NCBI GenBank assembly: GCA_019671005.1
Contig: CM033745.1
Span: 18,776,921-18,840,920, forward strand
Direction of reading: 5' to 3'
DNA length: 64,000 nt
From: Hibiscus mutabilis
Taxonomy: Eukaryota > Streptophyta > Magnoliopsida > Malvales > Malvaceae
Positions 22,253 to 34,430 of the stretch are shown in pieces. The notes beneath the pieces were generated by a model. It did not search any database and was not told the DNA's origin. It saw only the letters and a list, made by a program, of their open reading frames with translations. A program made the translations under genes and the position numbers. Numbering within the stretch: the stretch's first letter is position 1; each line of letters opens with the position of its first letter.

Positions 22253-24524
22253 TGCTGTCACTTAATTTTTACCCTAATATTTTGTATTATTATTATTGTT
22301 ATTATTTTTATTTTTGTTGTTGTTATTATTATGGTATTAATCATTTTTTAAAAAACCAAAAAATGGAAAGGGTCCATTTTAAATGAATAAAGGATCCCAT
22401 AATGACCCATTAGGCCCAAAACAAGACCCAAATTAACCCAATTCCCAATCCCATGTGTAGGTGTAATATGAACCGTTGGATCTAGGACAAGGATCCAACG
22501 GTCTAAATTGAATTGGAGAAATAAAGAAGAATCATCCTCATTCGTGCCGGCACGCGCGGCAAGCTCCGAGCGCGTGGGTGCCACGCATATGAGGCTCTAT
22601 CGTTCGACCTCCACCGCAGTAGACTCCCAGCCACCACCGATCGATGTTCGTAGCGACCGATGATCATCTCTAGGCTAGCCCGTGAACGGCTAACCCTTAC
22701 CGCGACCCAAGCTGCGTCGGTATTCCTCGCGAACGCACCATAGTAGCAGAGCCCTCGCGCGACTCTTCTTCGGTTGCCTTCGACGCCAGCAACGCAACAA
22801 CCACACCAGATCTTCGCCCCATCACATCTCACTGCCTCTCAGACCGCTAGGCCAGGTCGTCGCCTTCTTCCCGAACACGCGAGGTCTCGCGCGAGGTGCA
22901 CCGCGATGCAACGTGGCGGTTCCTCCATGCCACAACGCAACACCGGCGACTGGGCTCTGCAGATTTCGAGTTTCCGTCGATGCCGCTGTTCTCCACCACT
23001 ACCGTCACCTCACATTCGAAACCCTAGAAGACAAGGGGATGAGCTAAGGTTAAGGTTAGAGTCAAGGTCAACTTGGGTATTTTCTGATTCGAATATTGAA
23101 AAACCAGATCAAATTAAAATTAAAATTAAAATTTAGTATTTTAAATTTTAATTTTGAATTTTTATCAAATAATAAGAAAAAGATTGGTTCAGATTTTTTT
23201 TTCAAAAAAAATCTTGATCAAATCTACTCCAAGGAAGAGTTCGAATCTGCATTAAATATGTAAAGTAGAAAATGCCCAAAATAGGTCTTTTAATTATTCC
23301 GAAAATAGGCTTTTTACTAGGTTAAAAAGCCTATATAAAGGGGTTCAAATCATTGTATTACACAGTTTCTTATGCAATTTTACTTTGAAAGTCTTGAGAA
23401 AGTTGATAGAGTTTTGAAAGTTTGTGCTTGGGCTTTTGTATTTTGGGATGCAAAGTTGGAATAAAAGCATCAAAGTATTTTTCGAGGTATTTTATTTTGT
23501 TATTTTGTTTTTCTTGATTTAATTGTGTGTAGGGAACTTTCCAATATTGTTTTTTTTCTTTTCGTTTGTTTATTTTTATGTTTGATTTATTTTTTTTATA
23601 TTTTAAAGAATTCTTGTAAAAGTTTTTCTTTCAATTTATTTTTTTAATCTAATTCGTCGTTACTATAATTTTCCATTACACATTGTTAAACCTTTTTCTA
23701 AAATTATTTTCTTAATTTAATTTTTTTCTTTTCCCGATCATGATTTAATTTCATCTTTTTAACTTCACGAAATTTCTTCATAATTAAATTCTAATTTTCA
23801 CATTAAAATGTTTTTCTAAGTTTTTTTTTTTTTACCAATTAATATTGAAGGTGGTATCAACTATTTAAATTTTGTAAATTATTTTTGATACATGAAAGTT
23901 TATGTAGATTCTCTTTGGTTTATGTTCTTTGGTAATTTATTTGCAATTCTTTTTAATTTGCTTTAAGTCTTGTATATATATGTATGTGTGTTTTTTTTTA
24001 ATTCTTTGTTTTAATTAGATCATTATTAGTTACCCTAGGTTGTAAAAATTGTTTTTGTAACAAGTAATTAATTTAAACAAAGCCATTAGGGTTAAGTTTT
24101 AAATTACCTTAGTTAAAGCCTTGTAAATATGATAAATAAATTCTTCTCACATTTAATATTAATAAAATACACTTAATTATATTTTAACCATAATAGGTAA
24201 AATTTACCTAGACAATATTTTTAGGATAATAATTCTTAACTTAGAATAATTAAAAAAACTTTAACTCACCATTAATTTCTTTGATTGTATGCTTAAAAAG
24301 TGAAACCTAACCAATGAGGGGGTGATAACCCTTCTCGACACGTAACCGACTCCCAAACTCGTTTTCGTGTTTTCGCGGACCAAAACCGTTATTTTGATAA
24401 AAATAAAATGTTTTATTAAAATAAATCATTTTTAGGTGATCCAATCACACCCTAAAAAAGATTGGTGGCGACTCTATTGTTTTTGCGTTTCTAAAAAAGT
24501 CGGGCCCGAAAATGGGTTGCGACA
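22253..24524 (+). repeat. Element B 3' LTR
   Basis: 2272 bp, from TGCTGTCACTTAATTTT to GGGTTGCGACA, followed by the CCTTT duplication. Contains GC-rich sequence at about 22530-23000 and a TATATAAAGG motif near 23330 that could be the transcription start box. Confidence 0.88.
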
Positions 24525-24529
24525 CCTTT

Positions 24530-25366
24530 CACCTCAACAACTTGAATTAGAATGACGTTATAACCATAAAGAAAATAAAATTTAGTTTACAAAAACCAAA
24601 CATAAGAAAGAAAATATAAAGATGAAAAAGAAAATTAAAAGATGGAAGAATGAAAAGTGATCATGATTTCAAATAAAAAGCTACACAAAAGCTATCAAGA
24701 TGATTTCCAAGGTAAAACTAAGGCCTTTTTATAGGAAATCAATGGATAGTGTATTTTCAATTCATCCACTTAAAAAGTCTTTCCATTACTTGATGATGTC
24801 TTTAAATGCTCCAAAGCGGTTATCATGGTGTCACTACTCCAAAAGTGGTTATCATGGTGTCACCACTTGTAAGATTTCGGTTTTCAGCATTCTATAGGCC
24901 TTTCAGATTTGTTTTGGCTTCCCAATTACTTTGAAAATGTAGTAGACTCAATAAGCTTTCCAACGGTATCTCACGGGCCCATTTTCGAGTTCTGGAACTC
25001 AAGTTATGATCAAAACCGTGCAACATATTGAGTGTAGAAATTTAGTACGAGTTCATTGATTATATTTTCTCCATTTAAGCATTTGCCCAATTCCTTTAAC
25101 CTTAGATCATCTTTGGATTCAACTTCATTTGTGCCATAATTGCAATCACCAAATTTAACATATCTAAGCCTGCAATTAACACAAAAATACATTTTATTAA
25201 AAATAACCGAAAACATACTAAAGTACTAAAATTGGTACATATTTAAAATACAAACCACAAAATATAAAAATAACTAAAAAACTACAAATGTAAATAAAAC
25301 ACTTAATAAACACTGCAAATATTCATACTATAGATACTAAAATAAGACTATATTAAGGACTCATCA
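24530..25366 (-). repeat. Element A 3' LTR, second part
   Basis: Resumes the LTR interrupted at 13075 and matches 36450-37261 of the other LTR, ending GGACTCATCA. Confidence 0.85.
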
Positions 25367-26335
25367 TACCCCCCACACTTACATTTTTGCTTGTCCTTAA
25401 GCAAACAAAATACTAATGAAAATGTAAATGCTACCTAATATACTTAGCGTCAAATGATGAGGAGGACACAAAGTTGTAAATGCAAAGTAAAATATCACTA
25501 TTAAGTACTTAAACGTTTAAATATGGCCAAATAGAATGATATTCATGACATAGGTGGTCTCTAAAAAATTCTCATAGTCAAAAAGTATTAGGACACTGAA
25601 ACTTCTGTGTTCATATGTCTGCAAATCTCATTAGCGCATTGGAAAAAGAATAAACAATAAGTAAATGGCTATCATGAATTAATTCATTATTCACCCTTAT
25701 ATATATAATTAGAGAAAATAAACTAGTTTCAATATAATAGAGTCACCAGGTCTTTTTAATTGGCATATAATTGGGCTTAGGTCAAGGTATAATATTTCAG
25801 TGAGATTGACAGCAAATGGCTTATCCTAAACTCAATTTACTTACGGATCAAAGTGAGTAAGAAGTATTAATTCTCATCTTGTCCTAATGATCATCCAACT
25901 CTATCATTTTCCAAAATATTCTTTATTTCTCCCATACAAAAAAATAAAGCATAAGTACATACAACTATTTTTTTAACACTGATATTGTTTTTCTTTTTCA
26001 TTAGTAAAGAGAATATTTTTATAAAAACGAAGAAAATAAAAATCTATGCTTTATTCTTTTTTATGTATCTTTCTCTCATTAAAATGTACCTACCTACCCC
26101 ATTAATACTTATGCTCATAAAGATATGCTCAGTAAGCATTGAGCATCTAAAACAAACAATGGTAAGGTTGGAGTTTTAAGTTCTCTCGGTAAAGAAAAAT
26201 ATTTGGGGATCAAGAAAAAGGTTAAGACTCAAAATTATATGTTCAAGGGAAAGATTGTATGGTTGGATTAGAAGGCTCAATCGATCCAAATAAAATAAAA
26301 GACTTGGCTTGTCCCCTATCATGCATTTAGAACTC

Positions 26336-26387
<52 letters not shown>

Positions 26388-27252
26388 AAAAAAAAGTGAA
26401 CTTATAAATTTTTTCTATGATTGGGTTCATCATTCACTTACGATCGATTACAATTATGTGTACGTCCCATGAGATAGATGATGTGTAACAAAGAAATCAC
26501 AAATTCTAGATATATCAAGGAAATTTTAAAGTGAAGCATCCAATTTCCTTATTCATTCTAACCGTGAAACATTAGAGACTCTTTCTATAGACAAATCATA
26601 GCATACTTTTGACACGTATTTAAACATTTAAGCTCGCATGGTATTTACTTTGTTATCAAAAAATTGTTTTCAACTCATAGAAATCAACTAAGTACATGCA
26701 AAACTATATGCAATATAAAACAAACTAAAATACAAATACTCAAGCATCAGACCAATCATTTTTTTTAAATTGTCAAAGTGCGTCTCAAGATTTACTTTAC
26801 TCAGCCACTTTTTCAACTTAACTTCCACTAAAAAGTTAGACATCTTATGGAACACATATTATAACTACTATTTTATAATAAGATAAACAAATCATAATCA
26901 ACAATGTGTGTCTCAGTATAAATACTTACTCAACCACCTTTTTCTAGATATGTCAAAAAGATCAAAGTGCGTCTTACAATTAACCAAAAGATTAACTATA
27001 ATCTGTCACTTTTTTTTCAATTTGACTTAACCTAATGATTTACTTTTTTTAGAAAATTACCTACCCATACCTAATTAGGATATTGTCCTCAATGTCAAAA
27101 TTAAAAGTCGAATTAGAAGATTTCATCTGACACTATTGCTAATGATTGCTAGAACTAATATATAATTAAAATAAAACACAAAAAACTGTTAGTAAAAAAT
27201 TAAGATAATATCACAATGATAAAGAACAATCCAAATCTCGCTTGTCTTCGTC
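25367..27252 (-). other. Element A polypurine tract and 3' non-coding region
   Basis: On the minus strand, GTAAGTGTGGGGGGTA (25367-25382) abuts the LTR start TGATGAGTCC and is the polypurine tract. The remainder up to the LOG-like frame has no readable gene. It has three loosely repeated GTGCGTCT blocks (near 26777, 26907 and 26965) and a microsatellite. Confidence 0.65.
26336..26386. repeat. (ATT)n microsatellite
   Basis: About 17 ATT units followed by an A-run. It creates a spurious poly-Asn reading frame on the minus strand. Confidence 0.95.
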
Positions 27253-27855
27253 TCATTTCCTTTTCTCACATATACTATCTATTATGTCAGGAAGACACCT
27301 AAAAGCTTGAAGCTTTTCGAGTAGTTCTTCAATAGTTGAAGCGGAAATTAAGATTCTTCTTACTTCTGAAAATATAAATCCATTTTCCATAGCATTATCA
27401 AGAAAAAGAAAGTAAACTATCAAAGTAACCATTAATATTAAGCAAACTGATGGGTTTTTTTATTACTAGTCAGAGATGACCAAGAAGTTAGGCATGCAAT
27501 TTCTTCCAATGTACCGATACTTCCAGGAAGAGCAATGAATGCATCAGAAGAATGGATCATGATTGCTATTAACTCTAGTATTCTACTGACTCGTACTTCT
27601 TTTCCTATTGTAGGTCCACACGAATAGTTCAATATTTTTGGAACTATTCCTAGAACTGAGCTTCCTCCCACATATACTGTTGTAGCAACTACTCTTATTA
27701 AACCCATACATCCACCTCCATAAATTACTTCATGTTTTTGTCTGGCCATAACTTCTCCCAATTTCTTAGCTGCATTTTCAGAAGATTCATCTTTTCCTGG
27801 GTATAATCCACAAAAAACAGAACTTTTGAAGACGTTTGGTTGAAATACTTTCCAT
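27253..27855 (-). pseudogene. intron-free LOG-type cytokinin riboside 5'-monophosphate phosphoribohydrolase copy captured in element A
   Basis: LOG enzymes release active cytokinin bases from their nucleotides in the cytosol. Read leftward, the frame shows a PGKDESSENAA segment, LGEVMARQKHEVIYGGGCMG, GGSSVLGIVPKIL, HSSDAFIALPGSIGTLEE and, in another frame, KPISLLNINGYFDSLLSF, LDNAMENGFIFSE and a C-terminal EELLEKLQAF segment, with a stop at 27253-27255. Length (about 200 codons) is that of a whole LOG protein, yet no introns are present, whereas plant LOG genes have several. It has one-base shifts near 27850, in the A-run near 27460 and in the T-run near 27410. The PGG motif reads PGS, and the Met-His-x-Arg-Lys segment before it is lost. 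It lies in the same orientation as element A, between its broken integrase and polypurine tract, so it was probably captured as RNA. Confidence 0.85.
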
Positions 27856-28198
27856 TTTTGTTTTTTCGAAAAGAAAAGAAGAACATACTAATATATAATA
27901 AGTGTTAGGCAAGCTGTCGGTAGAAAATGTTAAACTGAAAAATCAAAAAGTGAAAACACAAATTCAAAAGGTAAACAGTAAAAAGGTTGTCATTAATGAA
28001 ACCTGTAACAAAAATTAAAAAAGTCAACGGTAGAAAATGATTACAATTAACAACAAAAAATCACAGTAAAAGATATGATGCAAAAAGTGAACATCATTTA
28101 CTTATTGCAATAATGGTTCTTGCAACACAGTTATCCAAGATCACTCAAATCCAAACAGTAATTAAACATGAAGAAGAAAAAGAATAAAAATAAAATTA
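27856..28198. other. A-rich spacer between the two captured frames
   Basis: No coding potential seen. AAAAG/GAAAA-rich on the plus strand. Confidence 0.5.
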
Positions 28199-28805
28199 TT
28201 ACAAACCAAAGCTTGAGAAATATTTACAGTAGTTGCGATTGTGGCTCACGACTTCCTTTGGTTTTACGTCCAGAAATGACTTGAACGCCTTATATGAGTC
28301 GAGGATAGGCTTCTCATCTAGTTTTCTTAAAAACTGGCAAACATGGTCTTTTATCGTCAGATTCCCTAGACGTTGCCATTCATTTTAAAGTATCAACCAT
28401 AAATCAAGAATTTGTTTTTGCATGTCTCCACTAGGATACGTCTCAAGAGAACTTTGAATATTATCAAAATTCTCCTTACTCAATCCATCCTTAACAAATT
28501 TGGTTTTATCATCTCGATTTATGGAAGGCATCCCAATACAACGACATCTTCCCAAACAAGTCCATCTTACACATTTTTGGCAATTTGATCCCAGACATTT
28601 GGATCTTCTTTTCATTGCATATGTACTTTTTCCAGTACCAGGTAAATGTAAAAAAAGAATATATTCTTCATACCTTATTTTTGCTTCGATTAGCATACAA
28701 ACGTCAGTAGGCATGCCCTTGTACATGAGCATTATCAATCTTTCAAGCCCGACTTTGTAGAGTTTTAGAATCATGTTTGGTGGAATAGAGGAAAGACGTT
28801 TCTCT
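28199..28805 (-). pseudogene. unrecognised cysteine-rich host-like frame captured in element A
   Basis: A frame of about 200 codons follows directly after the Athila-like integrase start (YLFKYCPDQIFRRCIPE). From there the protein text is not retroviral. It has a helical, Leu-rich start (KLYKVGLERLIMLMYKG), a basic and cysteine-rich centre (CLGSNCQKCVRWTCLGRCRC) and a C-terminal part with KDHVCQFLRKLDEKPILDSY, ending SSFGL and a stop at 28199-28201. One in-frame stop interrupts it near 28385. There are no intron-like interruptions. A PGTGKST string resembles a P-loop, but no other ATPase motif accompanies it. I do not recognise the family; the even cysteine spacing suggests a metal-binding or disulfide-stabilised segment. 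It shares orientation with the LOG-like copy. Confidence 0.6.
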
Positions 28806-30676
28806 TTTTCCGGTATGCACCTTCGAAATATTTGGTCAGGACAATACTTGAACAAGTAAGGATCATCCCAATAAAATTTCTTTACTTTATTCGAAAACTC
28901 CCTATTATCTTGAATATCCTATTGAAAAGGAATTTTACATGTGGCAAGATAATTAGCAATGTCAACAAATCATGGTGTAACAGAAATACTTAAAAGTAGT
29001 TCATTAGGAAAATTATCATTAATTGGTGTGGATTCAAAAGATGTATCACAAACAAGTCTTGATAAATGATCTGCCACCACATTTTCTACCCCTTTCTTAT
29101 CTCGAATTGTGATATTGAATTCTTAAAGTAAAAGAATCCACCTGATTAACCTTGGCTTGGAATCATTTTCGGAAAGAAGATATTTTAAAGTTACATGATC
29201 ACTAAAAATAACAATTTATGATCCAACAAGGTAAGATCTAAATTTATTCAATGCAAATACTGCTCCAAGTAATTTCTTTTCAGTAGTGGAATAATTCATT
29301 TAAGCACTATTTAAAGTTTTACTTGCATAATACATGGCATATGGTTTTTTATCCTTTCTTTGTCCTAAAACAGCGCCAATAGCATAATCACTAGCATCGC
29401 ACATGATTTCAAATGGTAAAGCCCAATCAGGAGGTCTCATTATAGGAGCAGAAATTAGCATATTTTTAAGTTTTTTAAAAGCATGTTCATAATCTTCATT
29501 CCATTCAAACACGTTATCTTTTAATAAGAGATTACATGATGGCTTAAATATTGCACTAAAATCCTTTATGAATCTCCTGTAAAACCCCGCATGTCCTAAA
29601 AATGACCTAAAGTCTTTTACAGTCTTAGGTGTTGGCAAGTTGGAAATTAAATCAATTTTTGACTTGTCTACTTCAATTCCTTTTCCAGAAACAACATGAC
29701 CCAAGATAATACTATTAGTAACCATAAAATGACATTTTTCCCAATTAAGAACAAGGTTTTTTTCTTCACATCTAATCAATATCTTTTCTAAATTTGATAA
29801 GCAATCATCAAAGGAATCACCAAAAATAGAAAAGTCATCCATAAATACCTCAAGAATACGTTCAACCATGTCACTGGAAATGCTTAACATTTATCTTTGA
29901 AAAGTGGCTGGAGCATTACATAATCTAAAAGGCATCATTCTGTATGCAAATGTGCCAATGGACATGTGAATGTAGTTTTCTCTTGATCCTCAAGTGCAAT
30001 TGCAATTTGATTGTACCCAGAATATCCATATAAAAAGCAATAATATTCATGCCCTACAACTCTTTCTAAGACTTGATCCATGAAGGGTAAAGGAAAATGA
30101 TCTTTCCTAGTTACTGAGTTAAGTTTTCTATAATCAATGCACACACGCCAACCAAAAACAGTCCTAGTTGGAATTAATTCATTATTTTAATTTTTAACCA
30201 CAGTAACTCTAGATTTCTTAGGTACTACCTGAGTAGGACTTACCCACTTACTATCAGAAATAGGGTAAATGATTCCGTTATCCAATAGTTTAATGGACTT
30301 CATTTTTTACTACTTCTTTCATATTAGGATTAAACCTTTGTTGCATTTGTCTACAAGGTTTAGCATTCTCTTCCAAATAAATATTATGAGTGCAAATCAA
30401 TGGGCTAATTCCTTTTATGTATACTATGGACCATCCTAATGCATTCTTGTGTAGTTTCAAAATTTCTAACAACTTACATTCTTGGAGTGCATCAATTGTT
30501 GCTGAGATTATAACTGAAAAGGTTTTATTCTTACCCAAAAATGAATATTTTAGGTGAGATGGCAGTGACTTCAAATCCAATTTTGGTGGTTCATCATTTG
30601 ATGATATCAAAGTAGTTTGTATTGAAAGAAGTTTCTCAAACTTTTGTATCCAATAATGATTATCATTTTCCTGCAA
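28806..30676 (-). pseudogene. Element A RT, RNase H and truncated integrase
   Basis: Pieces in order, right to left: a pre-RT linker (30676-30290), the first RT motifs with CIDYRKLNSVTRKDHFPLPF and YGYSGYNQI (30144-29935), FMDDFSIFGDSF as the catalytic YXDD-type box, FYRRFIKDFS and the RNase H start MCDASDYAIGAVLG (29890-29300), then RNase H to the VADHLSRL border (to about 29050). The integrase survives only as its first residues (to 28806) before switching into the captured frame. Several frameshifts and stops are present. Sequence style is that of the Athila branch of Ty3/gypsy. Confidence 0.9.
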
Positions 30677-30838
30677 AGGATTTTTTAAAGAGTTAACATG
30701 TAAAACTTTAGGGACATCATCAATTTCAAAATCAGCAAAATAAGATTCTAAAGGATCAAAATGTTTAGAAATGTTGATTTGTTCATGAACAAGTTAATGA
30801 ATAAAATCCTCTTCATGTACTTCAGAATTCCCTTCAGT

Positions 30839-31569
30839 CTACTTACACACATTGAACACATTTAATTCTAAAGTCATGTTCCCAAAAGAAAGGTTCAAAA
30901 CACCAGTCCTACAATTAATCAAGGCATTAGAAGTAGCAAGAAATAGGCGACCTAAAATAGCAGGAATTTGTGCATTTGCATTTGAAACGAGACTTGTTTC
31001 CAAGACAATAAAATCAATTAGAAAGTAAAATTTATCAATTTGAACCAACACATCATCTACCACCCCTCGAAGAATTTTAATAAAATGATCAGCAAGTTGG
31101 AGTGTAACAAGCGTTGTCTTAAGTTCACCCAAACCTAACTGTTGATATATCGAAGAAGGTGGAATATTAACACTAGCACCAAGATCAAGCAAAGCACGCT
31201 CTATTCTAGTGTTACCAATAATGCATGAAATTGTTGGGCATCTGGGGTCTTTGTATTTAGGTAGGGTAAGATGTTGAATGATTGAGCTTACAGTTTCTAG
31301 TAAAAACGCTTTCTTTTGCACATTTTGTTTTCTTTTGACAGTACACATATCTTTCAGAAAACTTGGCATATGATGGAACTTGTTTGATTACATCCAGCAA
31401 AAGAATATTAATCTTAACTTGTTTGAAAGTTCTAAGATTTTAGCATTTTTGTTCAAATTCTTTATTGGTTGTCAATTTTTTCAGACTTACCATTATTCTC
31501 ACCTTTACCTTTTGAAGGAAATGAAAATTCTTGAATTTTGGATGAAATAGTTTTATCAACATTCTTACA
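30839..31569 (-). pseudogene. Element A protease and gag-pol linker
   Basis: The aspartic protease core is visible as ALLDLGASVNIPPSSIY (active-site Asp-Leu-Gly) and the flap and C-terminal parts follow to a stop near 30839. Upstream (31370-31569) lies a lysine-rich linker. Solo LTR E splits this linker from the gag. Confidence 0.85.
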
Positions 31570-34430
31570 CGTAATCACTAAGTTTTGTCTGAATTTTAGT
31601 TTATTTGTTTTACATTATTATTATTATAAAGTAAATTTGAAAGCCCAAAACAATATTAAAAAATAGCCCATGTGTTTATTTCCAGTTCATTAAGTCTTAC
31701 AAAACTTCAAAGCCCAAAAATATAAATACAAAGGGCTCGTTAGGCCCAAACCTTAATACCCTAATCTGATAACCAAAACCCTAATATATTTTGTTATTAG
31801 CGCAGTCGCGTATCCACCGTCAAATCATTCTAGATCTGACGGTCCAGATCAAACCCTAGAAACTGTTGGATTGCTGCGTGGAGCACACGCCTTTGGCTAG
31901 ACGACGCCTCAGGTACTCACGCGCCGCACGCGCGATACTTCAGCTCCCCCACTTGCGCGTGTGCCACATGCCCGCCGATTCATTTCGCGGATAACCCCAC
32001 CCGCGTTTGTTGTTCTCCCCACTTCACCTCCACGATGGCGAGGAGAACTAGGGGCCATCAGAGCCTTGGTCCCTAAGTCGATCATTTCTCTGGTCTCCTC
32101 CTCTATCAGTTGGCCACATCACGCAGGGGAACACAAAGGACATCGTTAGAGGCTCGCCCGTGGCTACGGTTCCCCTCCCCTCCTCAAGGTATTCATGACA
32201 TGTAAAAGAAATCAAAATATTAGAGGGATTAGGGGACAAACCAACAATTTTAGAAATGCAAAAAAAAAACACCAGAAACAAATAATATGGTTTTTTATTT
32301 TATTTTTCTATTTTCTAAATGCATATAATATTCATGGCATTAATGTTTTTAAGGGGTGGATTCATTCTAAAAATTCTCGGGAATAAAGAAGGGAAGCAAA
32401 AAAAACCCTGGTTTTCAGAGGTAGCCATTTTCATTTTCTCTCTTTTTTATATTATCATCAAAGCATAAGAACTAGGGTTCCATTTTTTTACTTAGGCGTC
32501 ATTTCATCTCCCCCGCGACTGGTCATCTCCTTCATTTCCTTTGCACTCCTACGCCAATGATAAGCCTCTTGGCTTCCTCAAAGCCACGCATGGTGAGTCA
32601 GTGGAGCAGTAACACAGAAAGGGAAGGTTGTGGTTTTTAAAAAAGGTTTTGGTTTTTTGGTTTCAAAAAAAGGTTTTAGATCCGATTTTTCATAAGAAAA
32701 AGGAGGAATTATGGGTTCTGATTTTCCAAAAGAAAAGATTTTTTGTTGTTTTCAAAGGAAGGTAATTTTAGATCTGGGTTCGGAGTGAAAAGATGAGCCT
32801 TCTTTGGGTTGTTTTGGGTTCACCAGCCGCCGACGAGCGGTAGAGGAATGGATGTTTCTAAGTTTTGGCCTCTGATGAATGGTGATTTCTGGGTTCATGG
32901 ATGAACACACGACGATATTCATCCTGGTTTCAAAGGAGAAGAGAGAGGGGGAGAGAGTTTGAAAAAAATTCAAAGGGTTTTTTTCTGTTTTTGGCAAAAA
33001 AATTGAGTTTTGTACGTGTTTTTTTTTAAAAAAAGATTATTACTTTTTTAAATCTTTCCACGTTTCTATAATCGTGCCCGTGGTCCTTCCGCATTTTTTA
33101 AACCATAGTCGTAGTCCCTGGAATTTTAAAATCTTTGTTGTTTTGCCAATATCTTCATGCATTTTATAGTTATGCTCTGTAATTTATTATCTTTTTATTT
33201 TAGTCCTATATAATGTTTATATTTGTTATTTCTTTCCTTGTTATGATATATATGTGTATAATGTGGCCCTGGTGTATGTATTTGTTATATTAGCATAATG
33301 TATGTTTTTAATATAATATATGGTTTTATAATGTATAAGATATGCTTTCATACAATATATAACATATGGTATTGATATATGTATACTATATATGTTTTAT
33401 AATACATAGAATATAGTTTAATGTATATATATATTCTACATGTAACATTTAAAAGTATGGTTTTATATATAAGTATATGTTTTTATATTATATAATATAT
33501 AGTTTGAAACATTACATGTATATGTATACAATATGTATTTATATAATATTGTTTATATAGTATATAATTTTATATAGTATAATATAAATGGCCTCGATAT
33601 ATATATTATGTACTTTTTTATATAGTATACGTAATGTAACTTTAATATACATATACATATGTGAGCCAATGCCAAACTATTGTTTATATACGTACATATA
33701 GGTACGCATATTTTATATATATATATATAATGCCTTATATGTATATGATATGTCTTATATATGTGTATTATCTTGTATAGTATATGTTATATGTGCAAGG
33801 CTGCCAAGATTCTTTTCTATATGTATATAGATTTATACGCATACATAGGTAGATGTATATTGCCGTATCTCATGTGTTAAATTTGTTCATATTGTGGGGT
33901 ATTAATGTTTCATGTGATTCCTTTTATTCGATTGTTTCATGTCCTTTTTTCTTGTTTACTTGTTTATGCTATGTTGTTTTATGTTGCATCCGGGATATAA
34001 ATTACCAATGCGGTGCCCTTTTATTCGGGAATAAACGTGGCTAGCACCAGCCGCAGTGGTGGTGGTCTTGCGTTTATCCTCGGATAATGAGACCCTTAAA
34101 ATCTATTTGCATGTATAACCAAATTTTGGTTTAATCGTCACTTTAACTCGCAAAATTTAATATTAACAAAATGGTAATTAATTTGGTACCGATTTCCTGG
34201 CGTGGTGGGGGTGCGAAACCTTCCCCACTTGTAACCGACTCCCGAACCCAGAATCTCTGGTTTTATTTTTAGTGTCCGGTCTACCTAATCCAAGTGACCG
34301 GTGGCGACTCCAAGTCTTTTATTTCCAAAATGTGGTTTTTAAAATAAAACCGCCTTCAAATAAATATTTTTCAAAAAGTGGGATACCTCGAACCATTTAA
34401 ATGGATTATTTTTTAAAAAACGTCGCTATA
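31570..34430 (+). repeat. Solo LTR E of a Tat-type Ty3/gypsy element inside A
   Basis: Non-coding 2.86 kb with the typical LTR order of B and D: CGTAATCACTAAG at the start (D has TGTAATCGCTAA), GC-rich centre near 31900-32170, an AT-rich TATATG zone (33170-33860), GTAACCGACTCC and GGTGGCGACTCC near the end, and GTCGCTATA as terminus. Flanks TTACA (31565-31569) and TTACC (34431-34435) match at four of five bases. Excising it rejoins the Athila gag frame (SGK then NVDKT). No internal sequence or second LTR, so it is a solo LTR. Confidence 0.75.

Larger units (their letters stand above)
13076..24524 (+). mobile_element. Element B: decayed Ty3/gypsy (Tat-type LTR) element inside A's LTR
   Basis: Plus-oriented, with CCTTT duplicated at 13071-13075 and 24525-24529. 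The 3' LTR is full length; the 5' LTR lacks its last 850 bp or so and the primer binding site. The interior holds plastid DNA, non-coding relics, the later element C, a 34-bp tandem repeat and a polypurine tract. No gag or pol remains. The LTR termini resemble those of D and E (a GTAACCGACTCC-like string near the 3' end), placing it in the same broad lineage. Confidence 0.85.

Noticed and set aside
26176..26433. Poly-Asn ORF on the minus strand
   Set aside because: Created by the (ATT)n microsatellite.
28385..28855. P-loop ATPase suggested by PGTGKST
   Set aside because: No Walker B or other ATPase motif follows; the string sits inside a basic, cysteine-rich region.
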